From M55B165 sp964423265 (GTDB lineage: Bacteria; Actinomycetota; Humimicrobiia; Humimicrobiales; Humimicrobiaceae), in NCBI GenBank assembly GCA_964423265.1, contig CAYREF010000045.1, positions 1 to 14,834 of the forward strand: 14,834 nt of DNA, written 5' to 3'. Within the stretch, counting starts at the first letter, position 1. Each line of letters opens with the position of its first letter. The translations under genes and the position numbers were made by a program. This document shows positions 1 through 7,197 of the stretch, piece by piece. The notes below the pieces were generated by a model. It was not told the origin of the DNA. It saw only the letters and a list, made by a program, of their open reading frames with translations, and did not search any database.

Positions 1-1436
1 AGGGCTCCAATTATGTCCTGGGTTTTAGCTTCCGCTTTTAAGCTGTCGTCTACTTCAAGAAAGAAAACTTTTCCAAATTCACTGCTGCCTAGAAATTTCT
101 TGTCTTCATATTTATTGGAAGTCAGGGCTAAAATGTTGGTACTCCCTCCAAAATTTTCTTCCAGTATTTTTGCTGTTTTGCTGTTTTGCTTATCTATAAG
201 ATTTATGATTTCCCTTTTATCATAAGCATAATCCCCTTCCAGGCAATAATTTATTAGTGGCTTGGCCACATTCTCCCAGGCAAATTTCGGGGCAATTTTG
301 TTCATGTTTTTCTTGTATATTTCCTTTAGACTGTTATTGGTAACCATGCTCTCTATTACCCTGGCCAGATTCTGGGCATTGCCGTATTTTACCACTTCCC
401 CAATATTGTAGTCCTTGACCATTTTGGCTATAGAATCCCCTTCCGTGGTTACCACCGGGAGCCTGGCCCATATATAGTCAATGACCCTGGTGCGGTAGGA
501 ATACTCTGTTTCAACCCTTTTCTGGTGTATGGACAGTCCCACATCTGCTTCCAGCAGGAAATTCTGCCTGGCATTATAAGGGGTCCACTCATTAAAGAAT
601 ACATATTCATTGTATAGCTCAAGCTCCTTGCTAAGTTTTACTGCTTCTACTGCCTTGTTCATTTCCGGCAGCTTGGGATCAGGGTGCTTTATCCCCATAA
701 AAACCAGCTTTATGTCTTTTCTATGCCTGCTTATCTCCCACATAGCCTTTATGGCAGTTATGGGATCCAGCCAGTTCCATATGCCCCCGCCCCACAATGC
801 AATCTTGTCATCTTCCCTGATGGTGGGCACAGCCTCCCTTATGGCAGACTGCGGGGTATGCTGAGGGGGCTCAGCCGGAATGCCAAAGGGCACTACATCA
901 ATCAAATTCCTCAAGGTACTGTCACTGTCATAATTGTAGGGGTTTATTCTTCCCATACCGTTAAGCATGCCCAGCCAGTAATCCCTTTGCTTTTCACTTG
1001 CGCATATAAAAAAGTCCCCGATCGCCAACTGCAGCTTAAGCATATTTATATTATTTTTATCAATTCTCAGCCTTTCTGCTATTTCCTTATCCTTAAACAT
1101 CTCCAGGCTTTCCAGGTTAAAGGGATTGTACAGGTCTATTATTATTCTGCCTTTAAAATTTTTAAGGAAAGGAAAATGGTACAGGATATGGCCCTGGATT
1201 AAAACCATATCAGCATTTTCACACATATTAGCCAGACTCCTCCAGTTATCCAGGCTATATTGCCGGGCCACAAATCCCCTAGTACTGATATCCGGCTTGT
1301 TGGGCGTCGCAAGGGTTACCTGACAGAACTCTGACAGTATCCTGGCAAGCTCATAACACCTGATGCCCGGGCCGGCCATTTGTTTTCCTACAACGTCATG
1401 GGAAATAATTAAAAGCCTAGGTATACTCTCTTGCAT
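1..1436 (-). CDS. GT-B-fold glycosyltransferase (GT4-like), 3' end outside window
   Basis: About 478 codons are open from the ATG at 1436 to the window edge without a stop, so the C-terminus is missing. The start has a good ribosome binding site (AAGGA, 7 nt upstream). The N-terminus reads MQESIPRLLIISHDVVGKQM followed by AGPGIRCYELARIL, the classic GT-B opening with a glycine-rich donor loop. The middle shows ALWGGGIWNWLDP at the start of the second Rossmann domain, and later EADVGLSIHQKR and YRTRVIDYIWARLPVVTT, the usual GT4 nucleotide-sugar region. Beyond roughly residue 400 the chain continues into an extra region I do not recognise (SSEFGKVFFLEVDDSLKAEA), so the complete protein may have a second domain. 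It is the third gene of a minus-strand operon, 26 bp after a family 2 glycosyltransferase. It probably adds a sugar to a cell-surface polysaccharide at the cytoplasmic membrane face. Donor and acceptor cannot be told. Confidence 0.85.
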   Translation of the reverse strand, partial: MQESIPRLLIISHDVVGKQMAGPGIRCYELARILSEFCQVTLATPNKPDISTRGFVARQYSLDNWRSLANMCENADMVLIQGHILYHFPFLKNFKGRIIIDLYNPFNLESLEMFKDKEIAERLRIDKNNINMLKLQLAIGDFFICASEKQRDYWLGMLNGMGRINPYNYDSDSTLRNLIDVVPFGIPAEPPQHTPQSAIREAVPTIREDDKIALWGGGIWNWLDPITAIKAMWEISRHRKDIKLVFMGIKHPDPKLPEMNKAVEAVKLSKELELYNEYVFFNEWTPYNARQNFLLEADVGLSIHQKRVETEYSYRTRVIDYIWARLPVVTTEGDSIAKMVKDYNIGEVVKYGNAQNLARVIESMVTNNSLKEIYKKNMNKIAPKFAWENVAKPLINYCLEGDYAYDKREIINLIDKQNSKTAKILEENFGGSTNILALTSNKYEDKKFLGSSEFGKVFFLEVDDSLKAEAKTQDIIGA

Positions 1437-1462
1437 AATTTGTCCTTCACATTAGTTTTTTA

Positions 1463-2443
1463 TCATTTTAACTGTAATTTGTTCAATATTAAATAATTTT
1501 TTAACTTTTTACCTAAATTTAAGGGGGCAAAGATAAAATTTAACATATAAGAGTAGGCAAGCGGTACATATTGGTCCCTGGTGGCTTCTTTCCTGGCCCA
1601 ATTTATCTCATCAACCAGCAATTTAAAATAATGGGAAACTTTTGAATTAATGACTGCGCACCTTATCCTGTTTTTATGGTAAAGCTTGTAAAACTGGTGG
1701 CTGAATTTCCTGGAAGAGCTAGCCTCAGCATGCCTGGCCAGGCATAGTGGGTTTACCACTACCCTGTATCCTGCCGCCTTTAGTTTAAGGCAATAGTCGA
1801 GCTCTTCATAATATGCAGGCCTGTAACCAGTATCAAAGCCCCCTATCTTTTTAAATAAAGAAAAATCTGTTGCAAGCATAGCCCCGGTTACATAATCTAC
1901 ATTCCTTACTGCCTCCAGTATATTATCAGGCTTGTGCTTGTATTCTTCCTTGAGTTCATCGTAGTTTTTACCCTTGCCAATATGGCTGGTAATAAAATTA
2001 GGGCTAATGAGGCCGCCCAGGTGCTGGATGGTATCTGAATCATAGTCAAGCACTAATCCCCCGCATGCGCCTATCCTCTTATTTTGCCCCAGGGGCATGA
2101 GGAGATTTTCCAGCGCATCTTCTTTTAGGTACAGATCAGGGTTCAAGAAGATGATACGGGAAAAATCATGGCCCCTGCCTGCTAGCCGCTTGAATACAAA
2201 ATAGTTTATGGCCCCGGAGTAGCCCAGGTTTTTTTTAAGCCTTAAGAATGAAAAATTTTCCGGGCTTATTTTGGTACTTGAATTCCTAAAATCCCTAACC
2301 TGCCTAACTGTTCCATCAGAAGAATTATTGTCAATTACAGCCATATGCCACCCGCCGAAACTCTGGCTTACTACAGAGGCCAGGCACCTGCTTATAAAAT
2401 CCTGGCTATTGTAGCTAACAATTATAATTAAGCTTCTATCCAT
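1463..2443 (-). CDS. Family 2 glycosyltransferase (rhamnosyltransferase-like)
   Basis: 326 residues, the normal size for a single-domain GT-A family 2 enzyme. The fold can be read in order: SLIIIVSYNSQDFI (4-17), VIDNNSSDGT (36-45), NLGYSGAIN (72-80), the metal/nucleotide motif NPD (101-103), YVTGAMLATD (184-193), GGFD (201-204) and YYEELDYC (211-218), where the acidic cluster holds the probable catalytic base. This combination is typical of the dTDP-rhamnosyl / WcaE-like branch of GT2, though the sugar is an inference. There is no signal peptide or clear transmembrane helix, so it acts at the inner membrane face on a lipid-linked or nascent glycan. No Shine-Dalgarno is visible before the ATG at 2443 (the upstream bases are T-rich with CCCCT), unlike its neighbours. 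It lies 61 bp after one GT-B gene and 26 bp before another, all on the same strand, so one transcript is likely. Confidence 0.9.
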   Translation of the reverse strand: MDRSLIIIVSYNSQDFISRCLASVVSQSFGGWHMAVIDNNSSDGTVRQVRDFRNSSTKISPENFSFLRLKKNLGYSGAINYFVFKRLAGRGHDFSRIIFLNPDLYLKEDALENLLMPLGQNKRIGACGGLVLDYDSDTIQHLGGLISPNFITSHIGKGKNYDELKEEYKHKPDNILEAVRNVDYVTGAMLATDFSLFKKIGGFDTGYRPAYYEELDYCLKLKAAGYRVVVNPLCLARHAEASSSRKFSHQFYKLYHKNRIRCAVINSKVSHYFKLLVDEINWARKEATRDQYVPLAYSYMLNFIFAPLNLGKKLKNYLILNKLQLK

Positions 2444-2504
2444 AGGGGTAAAATATAAAATTACAGTAAACTGAATTTTAATATAATAGTTAAATTATTA
2501 CAAT

Positions 2505-3953
2505 TTAGCGGCCTAATTTACTTTTAAGCATTTTAATGTAGCTGTATAGTCTGTAGGCAAAGCCCCCCTTTATTATTTCTTCCAGCCTGGATATCCTTTC
2601 ATCTCTGTCTTTTATCATTTGTTTTTGCCGGCTGGCAATCTGCTCCAGGTTGTTTAGGGCTTCTTCCTTTTCATAAAAGATTTGCCTTTCCTTTCCCCGG
2701 TCGGGGGCATGCACAGGATTATCTGCCCACTGCCTGAGCCTTTTGGTGGTTACGGTAAAGTTAAAATTAGCCCTGGCAAACTCCTGCCCCTTTTTTCCTG
2801 CCTGTTTTACTTTTTCCCGGTTAGAGGCCAGATACAGAAGTTTTTCTTTTAAATCCTGACTGTCATGGGGCCTGAAAGTGTAGCCTATTCTGTTTTCTTT
2901 TATTATCTCAGTAAGCTCGCAAACATTTGAGGAAAGCACACACAACCCTGCCCTGAACCAGTCAAGTATCCTGTTCTTGCTTCCCAGCCTTACTTCATAT
3001 ATGTCCCGATCTATGTTTATGCCAATGTCAGCTTCAAGGTAATAATTGGGAACGTCTTTTCCGTCAATCCAGCCCTCCATCAAAAAATTATCCCTGAATT
3101 TGCTCTCCCTTATTTTCTCCAGGAAACTGGGATAGGTTTTTATGTCCTGTTCCGGTATTTCGCCCCCGGTGGATACAAATTTTATGGAGGCATCCTCCTT
3201 CATGGCCATCTCCAACCCACAAAACAAGGTACTGGTATCAGTCCAGGTATTGTATCCCCCTGTCCACAGAACTACAAAGTCGCTAGCGGTTATTCTTTTT
3301 CTTCCCCTTATTACCTCCCTGGTATGGCTGTATTCTTCATCAGGCATCCCGCAGGGTATATTGCAGCTAAAATTGTATCCGGAAGTAAACCTGTTGAGCC
3401 TTCCCACTGCCCCCAGCTCCCCAACCAAGGCATATTCCTGCCTTCCGGATACGCAGGAAAAAATATCAGCCGAAGTTATAATATTGTATTCGCTGTTCCA
3501 GTAATGGAAAAGGCATCCATCATCTCCGTCTACTGCTGCCCTGGCCTGGGCTTCCGCCATTACATGGCCAAACAGGTCAGCCCAGAAAGGGGGTTTGCTT
3601 TCCAGTCTCTTAAGCAGACTGGCTGCAATATAGGAGGGGTAGAAGGTGCACCCTACTATACAATCCGGCCTAAACCGCTCATAAATTCTCTTTACAGTCC
3701 CAAGGTCTTCAAAATCTTTCTGGGGAAGGATGTTGTAGGAAAAACTGTAGCTGCCATGCTTAAAGCCAGATAAAAATTTGGGCTTTAAATTTTCAGGATA
3801 TGCAGAGGGGATAGCAAAATTACAAGCGCATATCTCATGGCCATCGTCAAGCAGGGGACGCATAAACTGCCAGCTCCTTATGCCGGTGCCATACACCTTC
3901 CTGTCATTCTCAAAAGGCAGGGGACTCATGCCCAATACCAGTATTTTACCCAT
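2505..3953 (-). CDS. GT-B-fold glycosyltransferase with C-terminal coiled coil
   Basis: 482 residues. It begins MGKILVLGMSPLPFE and continues GTGIRSWQFMRPLLDDGHE, the donor-loop and first-helix pattern of GT-B enzymes. FVVLWTGGYNTW near residue 230 starts the second Rossmann domain. Around residues 317-360 the segment EVRLGSKNRILDWFRAGL followed by CELTEIIKENRIGY is the GT4-like nucleotide-sugar binding region. The tail from about residue 430 (EALNNLEQIASRQKQMIKD, then RDERISRLEEIIKGG) is a charged heptad-like coiled coil ending in a basic stretch. Such tails often mediate oligomerisation or membrane association in polysaccharide glycosyltransferases. The ATG at 3953 has AAGGAT at suitable distance. 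It is the first gene of the three-gene glycosyltransferase operon visible here and is divergent from the DsrE-like gene. Donor and acceptor sugars are unknown. Confidence 0.85.
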   Translation of the reverse strand: MGKILVLGMSPLPFENDRKVYGTGIRSWQFMRPLLDDGHEICACNFAIPSAYPENLKPKFLSGFKHGSYSFSYNILPQKDFEDLGTVKRIYERFRPDCIVGCTFYPSYIAASLLKRLESKPPFWADLFGHVMAEAQARAAVDGDDGCLFHYWNSEYNIITSADIFSCVSGRQEYALVGELGAVGRLNRFTSGYNFSCNIPCGMPDEEYSHTREVIRGRKRITASDFVVLWTGGYNTWTDTSTLFCGLEMAMKEDASIKFVSTGGEIPEQDIKTYPSFLEKIRESKFRDNFLMEGWIDGKDVPNYYLEADIGINIDRDIYEVRLGSKNRILDWFRAGLCVLSSNVCELTEIIKENRIGYTFRPHDSQDLKEKLLYLASNREKVKQAGKKGQEFARANFNFTVTTKRLRQWADNPVHAPDRGKERQIFYEKEEALNNLEQIASRQKQMIKDRDERISRLEEIIKGGFAYRLYSYIKMLKSKLGR

Positions 3954-4320
3954 GCTAATATCCTTAACTATTTACCCATAACTTTAGCATAAAAGAATGA
4001 AAAGAAAAATTTAAAACCAACAGTTTCTAAATGATGTTATTTTAATTGGATGCTAAAAATTGCTTGGGGTTAATTTTTGGATTCCCATATAAATATAGTA
4101 GACTGATGAGACAGTGATTATCTGTTTTATTTTTCAGATATTACAAAATAAAGTATAAGCCAAATCTATTGGTATACCAGAATACTTCTGGACAGTTCTT
4201 TCTAACTCCCCGCTTTGAATCCTTCATTTTTGCCGGGTACACCAATTAATTTAGGAAATATTTTATGATAGAATGAATGCTTAATGTCAGATAAGTTAAT
4301 TGCTGAAAGGTAGATGGAAA
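3954..4320. other. Divergent intergenic region with two perfect short hairpins
   Basis: About 370 AT-rich bases between the minus-strand glycosyltransferase operon and the plus-strand DsrE-like gene. I see no credible protein. Promoters for both directions should lie here, but no hexamer pair stands out. Two perfect inverted repeats are present: TATCTG/CAGATA (4119-4124 with 4135-4140) and CCAGAA-TAC-TTCTGG (4177-4191). Neither has a proper T-tract, and both lie upstream of divergent genes, so operator or mRNA-leader roles are more natural than termination. Short perfect stems also arise by chance in AT-rich DNA. Confidence 0.4.
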
Positions 4321-4641
4321 ATGAAATTGGGAATAGTTATTTATTCTAATGAACCAGAAACAGTATGGAATGCATTTAGATTGGGAATCTTTTCATTAAA
4401 AGAAAAGGATGAAGTAAAAGTATTTTTACTGGCTAAAGGCGTAGAATGTGAATCACTGGATACTGATAAGTTTAAAGTTACAGAACAAATGCAGTCCTTT
4501 GTAAATAATGGCGGTAAAATATTGGCCTGCGGAACCTGCATTAAATTACGAAATTCAGAAGGCTCAGAAATATGCCCCCTGTCTACTATGGTTGACTTAT
4601 ATAATTTAATAAAGAAAAGCGATAAGATTATTACTTTTTAG
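4321..4641 (+). CDS. DsrE/DsrF-family small protein (putative sulfur-relay)
   Basis: 106 residues from the ATG at 4321. A TTG 21 nt upstream would add seven residues, but AAAGG at 4306-4310 fits the ATG better. The protein starts MKLGIVIYSNEPETVWNAFR and has the DsrE/YchN-like layout: an N-terminal beta strand, the helix NAFRLGIFSLKEKDEVKVFL, then GGKILACGTCIKLR and CPLSTMVDLYNLIKKSDKII. Cysteines at 43, 70, 73 and 85 are visible. The CGTC pair (70/73) sits at the usual position of the persulfide-carrying cysteine of this family. DsrE-family proteins carry sulfane sulfur between enzymes in the cytoplasm, often as small homo-oligomers, but many stand-alone members have no proven partner. It is not in an operon with another intact gene: a decayed remnant follows on the other strand. 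A link to the sulfur-inserting enzyme at 7198-10572 is possible but only speculative across the gap. Confidence 0.75.
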   Translation: MKLGIVIYSNEPETVWNAFRLGIFSLKEKDEVKVFLLAKGVECESLDTDKFKVTEQMQSFVNNGGKILACGTCIKLRNSEGSEICPLSTMVDLYNLIKKSDKIITF

Positions 4642-4669
4642 GACAGTAAAAATCTAAATAAAATATTAC

Positions 4670-4857
4670 CTAAAAAGGATATTCCAAACCCTTTAATTCT
4701 TCTAAAAGTTCAAAATTCCACCCTTTGTAGAAGTAGCCAATATAATAAATGATATAACTGGATGAGCAAAAAGTGAATCTTGCAAACCTAATTCAGGTAG
4801 AAAAATATTATCATTTAAACTCAACAATGCAATTCTAACTTGGTCCACAAGCCCCAG
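4670..4857 (-). pseudogene. Decayed protein remnant with frame breaks, family not recognised
   Basis: On the minus strand a 51-codon stop-to-stop frame (4857 downward) reads as a plausible protein end: LLSLNDNIFLPELG then LFAHPVISFIILATSTK. It then hits a stop, while the next frame continues naturally as GWNFELLEELKGLEYPF before a TAG at 4670-4672. A single-base indel near 4715-4725 would join them. Just upstream (about 4860-4895) another frame reads ILVSGEETLAGACGPS, which could be joined by a second indel. There is no start codon with a ribosome binding site. I read this as the C-terminal remnant of a lost gene. I do not recognise the family, and some of the protein-like look could be accidental in AT-rich DNA. 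Confidence 0.4.
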
Positions 4858-5020
4858 CTAAGGTCTCTTCGCCGGAAACCAAAATCCTTATAAAAATCTT
4901 AATATAAAGCTTATTGGGGTGGCTAAAAATTTGTTATGGTTAATATAAACTACTTCTGGAAATATTTTTTTAGAAATTTCAAAAATTATTAGAAAACCCT
5001 ATGCATTCTTCTACAAGTCA

Positions 5021-5029
5021 TGGTATTAT
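5021..5029 (+). promoter_or_regulatory. Possible extended -10 promoter of the abiE pair
   Basis: TGGTATTAT matches an extended -10 element (TGnTATAAT) with one mismatch. It would start transcription near 5036, just before the inverted repeat at 5047-5083 and about 60 bases ahead of the antitoxin start. No good -35 hexamer is seen at the matching distance, which extended -10 promoters can tolerate. Confidence 0.35.
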
Positions 5030-5046
5030 TCATAATAATAAAAACC

Positions 5047-5083
5047 AACCAGGAGGAATAAATTTAAATTTTTCCGCCTGGTT
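5047..5083. repeat. 37-bp inverted repeat upstream of abiE (candidate operator)
   Basis: The left arm AACCAGGAGGAA (5047-5058) pairs with the right arm TTCCGCCTGGTT (5072-5083) at 11 of 12 positions. The AT-rich centre is itself partly palindromic. It sits between the candidate promoter and the ribosome binding site AGAGG (5088-5092). AbiEi antitoxins of type IV systems are known to repress their own operon by binding inverted repeats in the promoter region, so an operator is the natural reading. As RNA it would be a stable hairpin directly before the ribosome binding site and could also affect translation. It lacks a following T-tract, so I do not call it a terminator. Confidence 0.6.
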
Positions 5084-5098
5084 TGAAAGAGGTGCCCT

Positions 5099-5709
5099 AT
5101 GAGTAAATTAAAAAATGATAAGTTAAGGATTTAAAAAGAGGGGTATATAAATTAGGTAGTTCTAAAGATTTTATACCTAGGATTAGTTCAAATGTCAAAA
5201 GATTATACAATTATTTAGTAAAAGCATACCCTAATGTTCAAATATATATCTGGGAAACTTCCTGGCTTAGGGATTTTATGAATCATCAACCATTTAACTC
5301 TTTTATTATTGTAGAGATAGACAAGGATGTATTGGAATCTGCATTTTACTTATTAAAAGAAAAAAAAGATTCAGTCTATATTAATCCTAAAAGAGAGGAA
5401 ATAGAGAAATATATAATAAATGAAAACCCAATAATAGTGAAACCAGTTATTAAAGGCTCGCCCAGAATAAGAATTGGAAAAATCAATGCCCCTAAAATAG
5501 AGAAAATATTGGTTGATATTTTCTTTGAAAGTGATTTGTTCAGAACTTATCATGGCCGAGAACTAATTAATATTTTTAGAAGAATATTTGAGGAATATAC
5601 TTTAAATTTAACGACCCTTTTAAGGTATGCGAGAAAACGTGGAGTAAAAGAAAAAATAAAGAATTTCATCATTGATAATACTAAAATTAACCACAATCTT
5701 TTTAAATAA
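5099..5709 (+). CDS. AbiEi-like antitoxin (DUF6577-type), frame broken near 5' end
   Basis: The body of the protein is open from about 5122 to the stop at 5707-5709. It contains RLYNYLVKAYPNVQIYIWET, WLRDFMNHQPFNSFIIVEID and ESAFYLLKE. The W-E-T-x-W-L...M-x-H-Q-P pattern and length fit the DUF6577/AbiEi-like proteins paired with AbiEii nucleotidyltransferases. Starting at the first ATG of this frame (5278) would cut off the conserved WETSWLRDF segment. The likely true start is the ATG at 5099, preceded by AGAGG six bases upstream. It reads MSKLKNDKLRI and stops at 5132, whereas the frame one base back continues as DLKRGVYKLGSSKDFIPRI. A one-base indel between about 5120 and 5133, real or from assembly, would restore about 203 residues. 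The next gene begins 2 nt after the stop. Predicted role: DNA-binding antitoxin and autorepressor of the pair. Confidence 0.65.
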
Positions 5710-5711
5710 AA

Positions 5712-6794
5712 ATGATCACAGAAAAGAATTTTTCAAAGGATTGGATTTATAATATCTGCAACCTTTTAAAGAGAGGTAAAAAGAAAGCTGATCCAGAATT
5801 AACAGAAAAAGTTGTATATGCACTTTATTTATTGGAGTCTATTAAAAAAGCAGGCTTAAAGTTTATCTTTAAGGGGGGAACTGCATTATTATTATTGTTT
5901 AATGAAATACATAGATTTTCAATAGATATTGATATTTTGGTTGAAAAAGATATTAATAACAGGTTTTTAAATAAAATTTTTAGAAGCCTTATTAATAGCA
6001 ATAAGGTATTTTATGAATTTGAGGAATCGGAACGGATTAACACCAAAAAAATTAAAAAAACCCATTTTAAATTTTTCTATAAATCTGCTTTGGACAGCAG
6101 GAATAAATATATCTTATTAGATATTGTGTTTAATGCAAATCCATTTCCTGAGGTAATTGAAAAAGAGATTTCCTGTGATCTGTTAGATACAGAAGGTGAA
6201 ACTATAAACGTATCAATGCCATCAATTGAATGTATATTAGCTGATAAATTAACTGCGTTTGCCCCAAATACTACTGGTATACCTTATGGTGTTAATAAGG
6301 AATTAGAAATAATAAAACAGTTCGATATTAGCATTTTATTTAATGGAGTCAAAAATCTTGATAAAGTTAATAAAACTTTTAAAAATGTTGCAGAAATCGA
6401 GCTTGACTATAGGGAATTATTAATAGATTTAAGTAAAGTTTATGATGATATTATAGACACTTCTTTAATCATTGCGTTTCGGGGGAAAATTAAAAAAGAA
6501 GAGTTTACAAATCTTTTAGAAGGAATAAAAAGAATTAGGGGTTTTATAATTTCAAAAAATTTTATTTTAGAAGAAGCAATATTAAGTGCTTCTAAAGCCG
6601 CTTATCTTACAGTCTTATTAAAAAATAAAATTAATCGCATTGAGTTTTTTGATACTAAAGAAAATGCAATGAATTTGAATATTGTAGATAAAAAATTTAG
6701 AAAAAGTTTTAGATCTATAAAAAAATTTAGTCTTGAAGCATATTATTATTGGTATAAGTTTGTTGAAATCTATAGCAGGGAAAAAGAAATATAA
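5712..6794 (+). CDS. AbiEii-type nucleotidyltransferase toxin
   Basis: 360 residues with the AbiEii/AbiGii nucleotidyltransferase signature: FKGGTALLLL (GGT at 55-57), RFSIDIDILV (catalytic aspartates D72 and D74), LLDIVF with a third acidic residue D137, and the family motif DKLTAF at 178-183 followed by APNTTGIPYG. The helical C-terminal part, about residues 190-360, is lysine-rich. AbiEii toxins are cytoplasmic enzymes of type IV toxin-antitoxin / abortive phage-infection systems; studied relatives (MenT-like) add nucleotides to tRNA acceptor ends and block translation. The ATG lies 2 nt after the antitoxin stop, so the two are translationally coupled. All visible catalytic residues are intact, while the antitoxin has a frame break, which matters for whether the pair is functional. 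Very AT-rich composition compared with the glycosyltransferase genes suggests transfer. Confidence 0.85.
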   Translation: MITEKNFSKDWIYNICNLLKRGKKKADPELTEKVVYALYLLESIKKAGLKFIFKGGTALLLLFNEIHRFSIDIDILVEKDINNRFLNKIFRSLINSNKVFYEFEESERINTKKIKKTHFKFFYKSALDSRNKYILLDIVFNANPFPEVIEKEISCDLLDTEGETINVSMPSIECILADKLTAFAPNTTGIPYGVNKELEIIKQFDISILFNGVKNLDKVNKTFKNVAEIELDYRELLIDLSKVYDDIIDTSLIIAFRGKIKKEEFTNLLEGIKRIRGFIISKNFILEEAILSASKAAYLTVLLKNKINRIEFFDTKENAMNLNIVDKKFRKSFRSIKKFSLEAYYYWYKFVEIYSREKEI

Positions 6795-7093
6795 AATAAA
6801 AAAATTTTAAAGTAAATTTTACTCCATTTAGGGTAAGTTTGAAATTTGCCTCTAAATATAATTTATAGATGGTAATGGTAGCCTATTTCTCTTAAATCAT
6901 AAAAATATACTTAAATGATTATATTAACTTTTATATCTATCTTACCCTGATCCAAAGCCTATTTTATAATAACGGAAAAATATACTCATAGGCCTTTTAA
7001 AACTTTAGGGAGAATTCATCATAATAGCATATAAAAATATGTTATTTTTATTACATAATCATGATAAAAAATGATAAAATTTAGCTAAAAAGT
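6795..7093. other. AT-rich non-coding stretch before the assembly gap
   Basis: About 300 very AT-rich bases after the toxin stop. I see no credible reading frame, RNA gene or canonical terminator. The only structure noticed is a weak palindrome AGTAAATTTTACT near 6810-6822 and the distant pair AGGGTAAG (6830-6837) / CTTACCCT (about 6940-6950). Both are compatible with chance. Confidence 0.5.
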
Positions 7094-7193
7094 NNNNNNN
7101 NNNNNNNNNNNNNNNNNNNNNNNNNNNNNNNNNNNNNNNNNNNNNNNNNNNNNNNNNNNNNNNNNNNNNNNNNNNNNNNNNNNNNNNNNNNNN
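7094..7193. other. Assembly gap of exactly 100 N
   Basis: A run of exactly 100 N, a common placeholder for a scaffold join of unknown true length. Adjacency between the abiE pair and the ergothioneine genes is therefore an assembly inference, and any promoter, leader or upstream gene of the 7198 operon may be hidden here. Confidence 0.98.
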
Positions 7194-7197
7194 TAAT

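Noticed and set aside
684..1202. Plus-strand open frame of 172 codons
   Set aside because: Antisense to the edge glycosyltransferase, whose minus-strand frame has clear family motifs; the plus frame has no ribosome binding site or recognisable motif.
3142..3773. Two overlapping plus-strand open frames
   Set aside because: Both are antisense shadows of the glycosyltransferase at 2505-3953.
5114..5140. Programmed -1 frameshift in the antitoxin gene
   Set aside because: The window in which the shift must occur (5122-5131) contains no X XXY YYZ heptamer readable in the original frame; an indel explains the break more simply.
6830..6950. AGGGTAAG ... CTTACCCT inverted pair as the ends of a mobile element
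   Set aside because: Only 8 bp, enclosing about 105 non-coding bases, with no transposase or target duplication seen.
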